Source of the DNA: an uncultured Collinsella sp.
GTDB lineage: Bacteria > Actinomycetota > Coriobacteriia > Coriobacteriales > Coriobacteriaceae
Direction of reading: 5' to 3'
Assembly (NCBI GenBank): GCA_900547125.1
Contig: URFU01000008.1
Location: 1 to 30,961 of the forward strand
DNA: 30,961 nt
This document shows, in pieces, positions 7,754 through 15,535 of the stretch (within the stretch, counting starts at the first letter, position 1; the number at the start of each line of letters is the position of its first letter). The notes beneath the pieces are model-generated. The model was not told the origin of the DNA. It saw only the letters and a program-made list of their open reading frames with translations, and did not search any database. The translations under genes were made by a program, and so were the position numbers.

Positions 7754-9778
7754 TTAGCGGCGGCGCATCCAGATAATGCCGAGCATGATGACGATGATGC
7801 CGCCGATGAGGCATGCGCCGACCACGGCCAGCGTGCGGTCTCCCGTTGCGACAAGCTTGCCGGTTGTCTTCTTGGCGCTGGTTTTCGTGGTCGTAGTAGT
7901 CGTGCCGGGCTTGGGCGAGGGCTTAGGCGTTGGATTCGGATTGGGCGTGGGGTCCACGGCTGCGGAGCTGAAGCTGATGGTGCCGGCGAGCCCGGCCATC
8001 TTGTTCTCCCAGTCGCTCTTCCCGATCAGCGCTCTGATCGCCGCCTCGCATGTGCCCCACTCGGTGCGCTTGGTGGCATTTGCGAAAGTGGGAAAGTCGG
8101 TCGTGTTGGTAATGATGTAGTTGTTGGTGGCGACGGTGTAGTTCTTGGCGGGATCGAGCGTGCTGCCATCCTTGGTAAGCGTGGCGCTCACAATGCGCTT
8201 GCCTTCGGGCTGCGTCCAATCAATCGTCACGTTAATGCCGCCAAAGGAGAGAACGCTGCCAGAGTCATCGCGCCACTTGTACTTGTCTTGCGCCTCCTGC
8301 TCGGTGTGGCCGGCTGCCACATAGGCTTGCTGAAGCTCGTAGCTGTCGTTGCAATCGTCGCTGATCTGCAGTGAGTGCTCAAGCGCTGCGAGAAAGTTTG
8401 CGCCGGTCATGCCCCAGGTCTCCACGGTGTTGCCATAGGGCGAGATGGCGACGACGTTGCCGGCGGTCACATCGCCCGCCGCGATGCCGCCGCGGATGCC
8501 GCCCGCGTTTTCGATGGCGAGGTCTGCCCCCGTCAGGGAAAGATAGGAGCCGCAAATCACGTGGCCGATGGTCTGGGCCTTGGTGGTATCGCCTTCCTTG
8601 CTGGGACGCAAATCGGTAGTGCGCACCATCTCCCAGCCATGCGTACCCGCGGCGTCCTCGCCGTAGAAATAGTTGGTGGAGGATGTGCCGAGCACCTTGT
8701 TCGATTCGCTTTCAAAGGCATCGTCGAGTGGCTTGATTTTGTTGTTGCGAACCTCGTCAAGGATGTTCTGGTTGTTAGGGTCTGCCAAAAGGTCGTCGAC
8801 GTCCTTGGCGGTGTAGAGCTTCTCGTCGCTGTCGCCTGCGGAGACCGTCACCATGTCGTCGTTGGTGGTTTCGGTACCCCTGGTGTCGTACTCATAGGGA
8901 ATGGAAAGCAGACCAACCTCGGCAAAGGCGCTGCCTGCCTCGACGACGCGGACCGGCTTGCCGTCGGCCCCCGTCACGTTTTCGTCTAAGTTGATGTGCT
9001 CGTGGCCCGCGACCAGTGTATCGACCCCAACGAGCTTTGCGGCAAAGGTCTTGGCGTTGAGCGTGTGCGCGATGCAGACGATAACGTTGCAGCCCTCATC
9101 CTCGCGCAGTCGCTTGGCCTCGGCATTGATGGCGTCCGCCGCACCCGAGAACGACGTACCCGCGACCAGGTCCGCGCGTAGCGAGGAGCCCAGCGACTCA
9201 TCCATGGCTCCGACGACGCCGACCTTAATCTTGTAGTTAAACGTGGGGCTGCCCTCGCCGTCCTTCCAAGTGCGATTGAGCGTCTTGGTGATGCTCGAGC
9301 TCCATACGCCGCTCGAGGACGTTGCATTCGCGCAGAGCATGGCGAAAGGTGTACTGGTGGCACCATTGCCGGCCATCGTGCGAAGCTTGTCCGCGCCGTA
9401 GCTCCAGTCATGGTTGCCCGGTGTGGTCGCGTCGTAGCCGTTTGCGTAGAAGGTGTTCATGAGTTCGGCGATGCTCTTGCCCTCGCTCATGGTGGCAAAG
9501 GACTGCCCGTGGAAGGTGTCGCCTGCATCGAGCAGAAAGTCGGGGGCGTTGCTTTGAGCGCTATAGAGAACCGCCAGCCCGTCAAAGCCAATGGTGCCCG
9601 TGCCCTTGCTTGCGTTGTAGCTGTACTTGTAGCTGCCGTGGATGTCGTTGGTGTGCATGACGGTTACGGCGCCGTCAATAGCGGCGGGCAGGTTCCCCGC
9701 GAAAGCGAGGCTTGGGATGCCTGCGAGCGCGCCGACAAACAACGCGGCAGCTAACGCAAGGCGGGGGAGTCTTTTCAT
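7754..9778 (-). CDS. Cell-surface 5'-nucleotidase / UshA-type phosphoesterase
   Basis: A 674-residue secreted enzyme expected to dephosphorylate extracellular nucleotides to nucleosides. It has a signal peptide (1-27, cut after AFA), a metallophosphoesterase domain with NDIHG (44-48), AGDTFHG (85-91), GNHDW (121-125), CIAHT and GHEH, and a C-terminal 5_nucleotid_C domain (IENAGGIRGGI; SPYGNTVETW). Next come a Pro/Thr/Lys-rich wall-spanning stretch and a sorting signal: LVATG (642-646), a hydrophobic helix and the tail RRR. LVATG departs from LPxTG, so the sortase class is uncertain. Start: the ATG at 9778 has AAGGAG upstream and begins the signal peptide; the longer frame to 9814 reads through a palindrome. 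It has almost no promoter space and probably depends on read-through from the ABC genes. Confidence 0.92.
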   Translation of the reverse strand: MKRLPRLALAAALFVGALAGIPSLAFAGNLPAAIDGAVTVMHTNDIHGSYKYSYNASKGTGTIGFDGLAVLYSAQSNAPDFLLDAGDTFHGQSFATMSEGKSIAELMNTFYANGYDATTPGNHDWSYGADKLRTMAGNGATSTPFAMLCANATSSSGVWSSSITKTLNRTWKDGEGSPTFNYKIKVGVVGAMDESLGSSLRADLVAGTSFSGAADAINAEAKRLREDEGCNVIVCIAHTLNAKTFAAKLVGVDTLVAGHEHINLDENVTGADGKPVRVVEAGSAFAEVGLLSIPYEYDTRGTETTNDDMVTVSAGDSDEKLYTAKDVDDLLADPNNQNILDEVRNNKIKPLDDAFESESNKVLGTSSTNYFYGEDAAGTHGWEMVRTTDLRPSKEGDTTKAQTIGHVICGSYLSLTGADLAIENAGGIRGGIAAGDVTAGNVVAISPYGNTVETWGMTGANFLAALEHSLQISDDCNDSYELQQAYVAAGHTEQEAQDKYKWRDDSGSVLSFGGINVTIDWTQPEGKRIVSATLTKDGSTLDPAKNYTVATNNYIITNTTDFPTFANATKRTEWGTCEAAIRALIGKSDWENKMAGLAGTISFSSAAVDPTPNPNPTPKPSPKPGTTTTTTKTSAKKTTGKLVATGDRTLAVVGACLIGGIIVIMLGIIWMRRR

Positions 9779-9801
9779 GGCAGTCTCCTTACTCTTTAAC
9801 A

Positions 9802-9842
9802 AAAACCACCACAAAGGTGCCTGTCCCCTTTGTGGTGGTTTT
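9802..9842 (-). repeat. REP-like palindrome, copy 3
   Basis: A 16-bp inverted repeat (9802-9817 with 9827-9842) has the loop TGCCTGTCC; its 39-nt core equals copy 2. It starts 8 nt after the stop of the ABC ATPase gene and lies 23 nt before the nucleotidase start, so it forms the inter-cistronic structure between them. T-rich sequence follows on the minus strand. Confidence 0.88.
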
Positions 9843-9850
9843 CTAGATCG

Positions 9851-10645
9851 TTAGCTCAGCAGCATGCGGTCGTTGGCGAGCTCGCCGCCCGAGACCTCCT
9901 CGAACTTCTGCAGCAGGTCGGCAACGGTGAGCGACTTCTTCTCGTCGCCTGCCACGTCGTAGATTACGTGGCCCTCGTGCATCATGATCAGACGATTGCC
10001 CAGACGGATGGCGTCGTTCATGTTATGCGTGACCATGAGCGTGGTCAGGTGGTGCTCGTCGACGATTTCCTCGGTCAGATTGAGCACCTTAGAGGCCGTC
10101 TTGGGGTCGAGCGCCGCGGTGTGCTCGTCGAGCAGCAGCAGGCGCGGCTTGGTGAGCGTGGCCATGAGCAGGGTGAGTGCCTGGCGCTGGCCACCCGAAA
10201 GCAGACCGACCTTGGCGTTGAGGCGCGTGTCCAGACCGAGGTCTAGGCGCTTGAGCAGCTCAACGTACTCGTCCTTCTCGGCCTTGGTGACGCCCCACGA
10301 AAGACCGCGACGCTGGCCGCGGCGCTTGGCGAGGGCCAGGTTCTCGGCGATCTGCATGTCGGCTGCGGTGCCGCGCATGGGGTCCTGGAACACGCGGCCC
10401 AGGTACTTGGCGCGTTGCGACTCGCTCAGGCGCGAGATGTCGATGCCGTCAAGCTCGATAACGCCCGAATCGAGCGGATACACGCCGGCGATCATGTTGA
10501 GCAGCGTGGACTTGCCGGCGCCGTTGCCGCCAATCACGGTTACAAAGTCGCCGTCGTTAAGGGTGAGGTCGACGCCGGTGAGCGCGCGCTTCTCGGTGAC
10601 GGTGCCCTTGTTAAAGGTCTTCTTGACGTGTGAGAGCTTAAGCAT
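9851..10645 (-). CDS. ABC transporter ATP-binding protein (TrpZ-like)
   Basis: The cytosolic ATPase of a three-gene importer. In 264 residues it shows Walker A GGNGAGKST (39-47), a Q-loop near VFQDPMRGT, signature LLSGGQRQAL, Walker B LLLLDEHTAALD and the switch histidine MVTHN. An in-frame ATG at 10654 also exists, but AAGGGGG abuts it; the ATG at 10645 has about 9 nt spacing. It overlaps the permease gene by 8 nt, so translation is coupled. Such ATPases usually pair with PF04392 binding proteins, some of which take up tryptophan or tyrosine; the substrate here is not determined. Confidence 0.92.
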   Translation of the reverse strand: MLKLSHVKKTFNKGTVTEKRALTGVDLTLNDGDFVTVIGGNGAGKSTLLNMIAGVYPLDSGVIELDGIDISRLSESQRAKYLGRVFQDPMRGTAADMQIAENLALAKRRGQRRGLSWGVTKAEKDEYVELLKRLDLGLDTRLNAKVGLLSGGQRQALTLLMATLTKPRLLLLDEHTAALDPKTASKVLNLTEEIVDEHHLTTLMVTHNMNDAIRLGNRLIMMHEGHVIYDVAGDEKKSLTVADLLQKFEEVSGGELANDRMLLS

Positions 10646-11561
10646 CTGCCTCATCCCCCTTCGTGTAGGAGCTGCGGAGCTTATAGCGCTCCCAAACCAC
10701 GGGCACGCACAGGGCCACGGCGACGATCACAGCGGAAAGCAGCTTCATGTCGTTGGCGTCCATGCCCAACTGCAGCACGATGGCGCGGATGAGGAAGTAC
10801 ACCACGGAGCCAAAGACGGCGGAGGCAAGACGGACGCTAAACTGCGTGAGGCCGCCGGGCAGCAGGCGGCCGAGCACCTCGCCGATAACAATGGCGGCAA
10901 GACCGATAACGATGGCACCGGTGCCCATGCCAATGTCGGCGTACTTCTGGCTCTGGCAGATGAGCGCGCCTGAAAGGCCGATGAGGGCGTTGGAGAGCAC
11001 GAGGGCGATCATCTTGGTGGAGTTGGTGTTGACGCCCAGGGCGCGGATCATGTACTCGTTGTTGCCGGTGGCGCGCAGTGCCGAGCCGATCTCGGTGCCA
11101 AAGAACCAATACAGGATGGCGACGATAGCCACAGCGAGCAAAATGCCCAGGATGATGGCGACGGTGGACTGCGACAGGCCCGTCATGTTGCTGACAGACG
11201 AGAAGATGGTGCCCTTGGCAAGGATGGGCGTGTTGGATTTGCCCATGATGCGCAGGTTGATGGACCACAGGCTGATCTGCGTCAGGATTCCGGCGAGGAT
11301 TGCAGGAATCTCAAAAACGGTGGTCAAGATGCCTGTGACAGCGCCCGCGATGGCACCGGCACACATGCCGGCCAGCACGGCGAGCAGCGGGTCGACGTTG
11401 TTATTGACGATGAGTACGGCGCAGACGCAGCCGCCGAGGGCAAAGCTGCCGTCGCAGGTCATATCGGGGATGTCGAGCAGGCGGAACGTGATAAACACGC
11501 CAAGCACCATAATGCCCCAGAGGACGCCCTGCGAAATGGCGCCCTGCAATGCAATGAGCAT
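10638..11561 (-). CDS. ABC transporter permease (LivH/TrpY-like)
   Basis: A 307-residue integral membrane protein of the BPD_transp_2 type. It has eight or more hydrophobic segments and the family motifs LLDIPDMTCDGSFALGG near the N-terminus and GSALRATGNNEYMIRALGVN followed by TNSTKM in the cytoplasmic loop that contacts the ATPase. A clear AGGAGG precedes the ATG. It overlaps the ATPase gene downstream and is separated by 204 nt from the binding-protein gene upstream, a gap that contains a hairpin. Gene order binding protein-permease-ATPase matches trpXYZ-type loci. Confidence 0.92.
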   Translation of the reverse strand: MLIALQGAISQGVLWGIMVLGVFITFRLLDIPDMTCDGSFALGGCVCAVLIVNNNVDPLLAVLAGMCAGAIAGAVTGILTTVFEIPAILAGILTQISLWSINLRIMGKSNTPILAKGTIFSSVSNMTGLSQSTVAIILGILLAVAIVAILYWFFGTEIGSALRATGNNEYMIRALGVNTNSTKMIALVLSNALIGLSGALICQSQKYADIGMGTGAIVIGLAAIVIGEVLGRLLPGGLTQFSVRLASAVFGSVVYFLIRAIVLQLGMDANDMKLLSAVIVAVALCVPVVWERYKLRSSYTKGDEADA

Positions 11562-11665
11562 GCTTCATACCTCCTAGGATAGGGTGGACACGTGAGTCAC
11601 CATGATAGCGGTAACAATGTATGAAAGAGCTGCGGTCGGATGTTTTGTCTCATCCGTAACAAGCA

Positions 11666-11694
11666 GGGCGGACGCCGGTCTACGACGTCCGCCC
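11666..11694 (-). promoter_or_regulatory. Intra-operon hairpin between binding protein and permease
   Basis: GGGCGGACG (11666-11674) pairs with CGTCCGCCC (11686-11694). No long T tract follows on the minus strand, so it probably protects the upstream mRNA or attenuates partly, giving more binding protein than permease. The rest of the 11562-11765 gap shows no gene. Confidence 0.55.
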
Positions 11695-11765
11695 ACGTGG
11701 CTCAGATATTGAATAACGCGGCTATGGCGCGAGCGCGGGCTCTAGATGCATTGCCGCGCATGACA

Positions 11766-12746
11766 CTACGCGTCCAGAGCGGAGAGGTCGCTGCCCAGGG
11801 CCTCGGCCATCTCATCGTTCTTGACGACGACCAGGTCCTTGCTCGAGAGGTGTTTGATCGGCATGTCCTCGGGCTTGGCCTCACCCTTCAGAATCTTGAC
11901 GGCCATCTCGCCCGCGGCGTAGCCCAAATCCTCGTAGTTGATGGAGAGGGTGAACAGGCCGCCGGCCATGCACATGCCCTCCTCGCCGGTCACGTAGGGA
12001 AGCTTGTTCTCCTTGCAAATCTGGCCGACCTGCGAGGCGCCCGCGGCGATGGTGTTGTCAGTGGGGGAGTACAGCGCGTCGACCTTGCCCACGGCAGATT
12101 CGACGACGGACTGGATCTCGTTGGAGCTCGAGACGGTAAAGTCGGTGTAGTCCAGGCCCAGCTTGTCGAGTTCCTTCTTGGCGGCCTTGATCTGGACGTC
12201 GGAGTTGGACTCGGCGGTGCAGTAGAGCAGGCCGATCTTCTTTACGTCGGGCAGGACCTTCTGCATCATCTCGAGCTGCTCGGCGACCGGGGTGAGGTCG
12301 GAGGCACCGGTGACGTTGGTGCCGGGCTTGTCGTTGTCCTGGACCAGGCCGGAGGCAGCGTAGTCGGTGATGGCGCAACCCACGATGGGGATATCGGCCG
12401 TGGCACCAGCGGCGGCCTGCGCGGCGGGCGTAGCGATGGCATAGATCAGGTCGACGCCATCGCCCACGAACTTGTCGGCGATGGACTTACACGTGGACTG
12501 GTCGTTCTGGGCGTTCTTCTGGTCGATCTTGACCTTGAGGCCGCTCTTCTTGATGGCCTTGACAAAGCCGTCGTTGGCGGCGTCGAGTGCGGAGTGCTCG
12601 GTGAGCTGCAGAACGCCGACGGTGTAGTCGGAACCGGCGGCTGCGGAGCCGGAACCAGAGTTGCCGCCGCATCCGGCGAGCGGAGCGAGCACGAGCAGGC
12701 CAGCAGAGACCAGAAGGCTCCTGCGACTGATGGTGATGTCCTTCAT
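11766..12746 (-). CDS. ABC substrate-binding lipoprotein (TrpX-like, PF04392 type)
   Basis: The extracellular ligand-binding lipoprotein of the importer, 326 residues. The N-terminus holds SRRSLLV (7-13), a possible twin-arginine signal, and the lipobox LAGC with Cys26. The mature part opens with a low-complexity GGNSGSGSAAAG linker. The fold is suggested by YTVGVLQLTEHSALDAANDG, ATPAAQAAAGATADIPIVGC and SVVESAVGKVDALYSPTDNT, which match the ABC_sub_bind family that includes tryptophan and tyrosine binders. The ATG at 12746 gives a proper signal peptide with GGGGGT upstream; the frame continues to 12794 but adds an implausible N-terminus. First gene of the importer operon. Confidence 0.91.
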   Translation of the reverse strand: MKDITISRRSLLVSAGLLVLAPLAGCGGNSGSGSAAAGSDYTVGVLQLTEHSALDAANDGFVKAIKKSGLKVKIDQKNAQNDQSTCKSIADKFVGDGVDLIYAIATPAAQAAAGATADIPIVGCAITDYAASGLVQDNDKPGTNVTGASDLTPVAEQLEMMQKVLPDVKKIGLLYCTAESNSDVQIKAAKKELDKLGLDYTDFTVSSSNEIQSVVESAVGKVDALYSPTDNTIAAGASQVGQICKENKLPYVTGEEGMCMAGGLFTLSINYEDLGYAAGEMAVKILKGEAKPEDMPIKHLSSKDLVVVKNDEMAEALGSDLSALDA

Positions 12747-12806
12747 ATCGTTACCCCCAGTATAGAAATGGCTGGAAACACTGCACTGGGACAAAGTGCA
12801 AGTGGA

Positions 12807-12837
12807 ACTATAGTAGCGCTGATGTCCATTTTTACAA
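12807..12837 (-). promoter_or_regulatory. Candidate promoter of the ABC importer operon
   Basis: On the minus strand, TATAGT (complement of 12807-12812) is preceded by TTGTAA (complement of 12832-12837) with a long 19-nt spacer. The -35 lies inside GGCTGTTGTAAAA, which resembles the GCTGTTGAAAA elements next to the WYL regulator gene. Confidence 0.42.
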
Positions 12838-12906
12838 CAGCCTGGCGGGTTTTTTAATACAGAATCGGATGGGCGGTACGGGTAGTCGAATGGACGGCGG
12901 AGGTTC

Positions 12907-13692
12907 TTATGCGGCAGAGGCGTCGTCCTCCTCGTCGAGGGCGGCGAAGAGCTTCTTGCCGTCGAGGAGACGCGTAGTGACGTTTCTCATGCGGCCGATC
13001 TCTACGGTACGCAGCGTGTCATCGGCGCCTCGGGCGTCATAGACCGTTCCCAGCAAATACGAGATGCCGTCTCGTTGCTTGATGGCAAAGGGGCGGAGTG
13101 TCATCCGTGCTACTTCAGTTTCGCCACGTGTCGTGACGCTCGAAATATCAAAACTCACCGTGGTTCCGTGGTCGATGGCCTGCTCGATGAGCTCGCAGGT
13201 GTCGATGCGCTTGACGGGCGTGCGCATGGCCTTGGTGGATTTGCCACCGGCGCTTGGAGCAGGCTCGGGTGCATCGAGGTAGCCGCGAACGTCGGCACTC
13301 GCCATGGCGACCAAGTGCTGAGCCATGCTTTTTCGAATGGCAATGGGCGTAGAGCGGTTGCGCATGACCATGCCGTGGAGCCGGATGATCTCTTCGTCGG
13401 TGAGCGGACGGGTCAAGAGCCGATACCCCACGCCGCGTTTGTACTCAATTTCGTATCCGGCATGGCGAAGTGCGGAGATGGCGGTGTAGATGCTGCGCCG
13501 CGCCGCCGAGATGGGCATGCGGGCGGGGTCGTCGGGATGGGCGAGGCGCCGGATCAACTCATCGGAAAGCATGGCCTTGTCCTCGCCGGTGTTCTCGCTT
13601 AATAGCTGCAGGATGCGAACGGCGCGATAGGCTGCCATCGAGGCGGCGCCTCTCGTTGTGGTGTCGTAGGTTTCAACAGCGGCTTCGGTCAT
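12907..13692 (-). CDS. HTH/WYL-type transcriptional regulator
   Basis: A 261-residue predicted DNA-binding regulator. The N-terminal half looks like a winged helix (MAAYRAVRILQLLSEN; SAARRSIYTAISALRHAGYE then YKRGVGYRLL), followed by a C-terminal segment resembling a WYL ligand-sensing domain (TLRPFAIKQRDGISYLLGTV; LRTVEIGRMRNV). The exact W-Y-L triplet is degenerate. Start: AAAGGA lies 10 nt before the ATG at 13692; the GTG at 13701 is too close to it. It sits upstream of, and in the same direction as, the ABC importer operon, and matching short repeats occur at both promoters, so it may control that importer. Assignment by motif only. Confidence 0.75.
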   Translation of the reverse strand: MTEAAVETYDTTTRGAASMAAYRAVRILQLLSENTGEDKAMLSDELIRRLAHPDDPARMPISAARRSIYTAISALRHAGYEIEYKRGVGYRLLTRPLTDEEIIRLHGMVMRNRSTPIAIRKSMAQHLVAMASADVRGYLDAPEPAPSAGGKSTKAMRTPVKRIDTCELIEQAIDHGTTVSFDISSVTTRGETEVARMTLRPFAIKQRDGISYLLGTVYDARGADDTLRTVEIGRMRNVTTRLLDGKKLFAALDEEDDASAA

Positions 13693-13872
13693 CGTGCCCA
13701 CGTCCTTTCCGTTTTGGGTGGCGACGGTATGGAGCCTAGGACGCGGGGCTTTCCCAGGGGCGCAGGGCGCGCTGGGCGGTCGGTAGTCGTCGGCAAACGG
13801 CGGGTCGAGTTTTCAACAGCCCTGCTCAACTGACCAAAAACTTGCCAAAAGCTTGACGGATGCTGTTGAAAA
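13671..13872. repeat. Three TTTCAACAGC elements around the regulator start
   Basis: TTTCAACAGC occurs at 13671-13680 (inside the first codons of the regulator) and 13811-13820, and inverted as GCTGTTGAAA at 13862-13871. The last two form an 11-bp inverted repeat (13810-13820 with 13862-13872). Such spacing suits autoregulation by looping. Apart from this and the asnS terminator, the 13693-13950 gap shows nothing else. Confidence 0.45.
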
Positions 13873-13904
13873 AAGCGTCTCTCGACCGATGTCGAGAGAC
13901 GCTT
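13869..13904 (-). terminator. Terminator of asnS
   Basis: A perfect 14-bp stem (AAGCGTCTCTCGAC 13873-13886 with 13891-13904) has the loop CGAT and on the minus strand leads into TTTTTT. It is 47 nt after the asnS stop. Confidence 0.93.
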
Positions 13905-13950
13905 GTGCGATGAGCGTTGGCGTGTGGTGACGCGAGCTAGCGTCAGACGA

Positions 13951-15354
13951 TTAGAAGTCGGCGTTGCCCACGGTGCGCGGGTGCGGCAGGACGTCGCGGA
14001 TGTTGCCCACGCCGGTCAGATACATGACCAAGCGCTCGAAGCCCAGACCGTAGCCGGCGTGCTTGCAGGAACCGTAGCGGCGCAGGTCAAGGTAGTACTT
14101 GTACTGCTCGGGATTCATGCCCAGGTCCTTGATGCGGGCCTCGAGCAGATCCAGGCGCTCCTCGCGCTGGGAGCCGCCGATAATCTCGCCGATGCCAGGA
14201 ACCAGGCAGTCGGCGGCGGCGACGGTCTTGCCGTCCTCGTTCATGCGCATGTAGAACGCCTTGATCTCGGCCGGGTAGTCGGTTACGAAGGTCGGGCGCT
14301 TAAAGTGCTCCTCGGTCAGGAAGCGCTCGTGCTCGGTCTGCAGGTCGATGCCCCAGCTGACGGGGTAATCAAACTGGTGGCCAGCAGCGACTGCCTGCTC
14401 CAGGATCTCGATGGCATCGGTGTAGGTAACGCGGGCAAAGTCGGAGTTTGCCACATGGTCCAGGCGCTCGATCAGGCCCTTGTCCACAAACTTGTTGAGC
14501 ATGTTGAGCTCGTCGGGACAGGTGGCCATAACGTCCTTAAGGACGTACTTGAGCATGGCCTCGGCGTTATCCATGTAGTCGTTCAGATCGGCAAAGGCCA
14601 TCTCGGGCTCGATCATCCAAAACTCGGCGGCATGGCGCGTGGTGTTGGAGTTCTCGGCGCGGAAGGTGGGGCCAAAGGTGTACACGTCGCCAAAGGCCAT
14701 GGCAAAGTTCTCGGCATTGAGCTGACCGGACACGGTGAGGCTCGCGTGCTTGCCAAAGAAGTCTTGGCTCCAGTCGACCTCGCCGGACTCGGTGAGGGGC
14801 GGATTTTTGGGGTCGAGCGTGGTCACGCGGAACATCTCGCCGGCGCCCTCGCAGTCACTCGTGGTGATGATGGGGGTGTTGACGTAGACAAAGCCCTGCT
14901 CCTGGAAGAAGCGGTGGATGGCGGCAGCCGCGACAGAGCGGATGCGGAACACGGCGCGGAACAGGTTGGTGCGCGGGCGCAGGTGCTGCTGGGTGCGCAG
15001 GAACTCGACGGTTGCACGCTTCTTCTGCAGCGGGTAATCCGGGGCGCGCGTGCCCTCGACCTCGATGGAAGTGGCAGAAAGCTCGAAAGGCTGGGGCGCA
15101 TCGGGGGTCAGCTTGACGGTGCCGGTGCAGATGAGGGCAGCCGAGACGTTTTGATGGGCGATCTCGTCGTAGTTGTCGAGCGCCTCGCGGTTCATGACGA
15201 CCTGTAGGTCGCGGAAGCAGCTGCCGTCGTTGAGCGTAACAAAGCCAAAGTTCTTCATGTCGCGGATGGACTTGACCCAGCCGGCGACGGTGACAGTCTG
15301 GCCGCCGAGCGACTCGGCATCGGCGTAGAGCTGCGCGATTTTGGTGCGGTTCAC
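13951..15354 (-). CDS. asnS: Asparaginyl-tRNA synthetase
   Basis: Charges tRNA-Asn with asparagine. At 467 residues it matches the family length. An N-terminal OB-fold anticodon-binding domain (VTVAGWVKSIRDMKNFGFV) is followed by the class II catalytic core: FRAENSNTTRHAAEFWMIEP (motif 2) and GYGLGFERLVMYLTGVGNI (motif 3), ending LPHPRTVGNADF. Start: GTG at 15354 directly after GGGAGGATAC; this gives NRTKIAQLYADAE as the N-terminus. Longer in-frame starts up to 15618 would read through the downstream terminator of the neighbouring gene. No T-box leader is visible in the short upstream region. Confidence 0.96.
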   Translation of the reverse strand: MNRTKIAQLYADAESLGGQTVTVAGWVKSIRDMKNFGFVTLNDGSCFRDLQVVMNREALDNYDEIAHQNVSAALICTGTVKLTPDAPQPFELSATSIEVEGTRAPDYPLQKKRATVEFLRTQQHLRPRTNLFRAVFRIRSVAAAAIHRFFQEQGFVYVNTPIITTSDCEGAGEMFRVTTLDPKNPPLTESGEVDWSQDFFGKHASLTVSGQLNAENFAMAFGDVYTFGPTFRAENSNTTRHAAEFWMIEPEMAFADLNDYMDNAEAMLKYVLKDVMATCPDELNMLNKFVDKGLIERLDHVANSDFARVTYTDAIEILEQAVAAGHQFDYPVSWGIDLQTEHERFLTEEHFKRPTFVTDYPAEIKAFYMRMNEDGKTVAAADCLVPGIGEIIGGSQREERLDLLEARIKDLGMNPEQYKYYLDLRRYGSCKHAGYGLGFERLVMYLTGVGNIRDVLPHPRTVGNADF

Positions 15355-15464
15355 GTATCCTCCCATAACGGTTGAATGATAGTTATCCATACAGTTCGAT
15401 ATTCTAGCAGCTCGGTTCATTTGGGCTATACAGATAAGGCATTGGCGGGATGGTTTTTCAAACG

Positions 15465-15498
15465 AAAAGCGCCCGCGGCCAAATGGTCGCGGGCGCTT
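15465..15498 (-). terminator. Terminator of the EIIA(Glc) gene
   Basis: AAGCGCCCGCG (15467-15477) pairs with CGCGGGCGCTT (15488-15498), extended by GCC/GGT around the loop AAAT. On the minus strand TTTTCGTTT follows. Confidence 0.9.
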
Positions 15499-15535
15499 GG
15501 CGTGTTGCCTTTTGGCTGTGTGGCGCGGGGCCTGA

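Noticed and set aside
7626..7814. N-terminal extension of the MscS frame
   Set aside because: It would cross the nucleotidase terminator and AGGAGG, and has no membrane-channel character; the ATG at 7625 fits the family.
4105..9842. Transposon ends flanking a mobile unit bounded by the palindromes
   Set aside because: Each copy is itself a complete palindrome at a gene end; no transposase lies between them and no target duplications are visible.
15355..15460. T-box leader upstream of asnS
   Set aside because: The upstream space is short and lacks the T-box sequence and a terminator/antiterminator pair on the minus strand.
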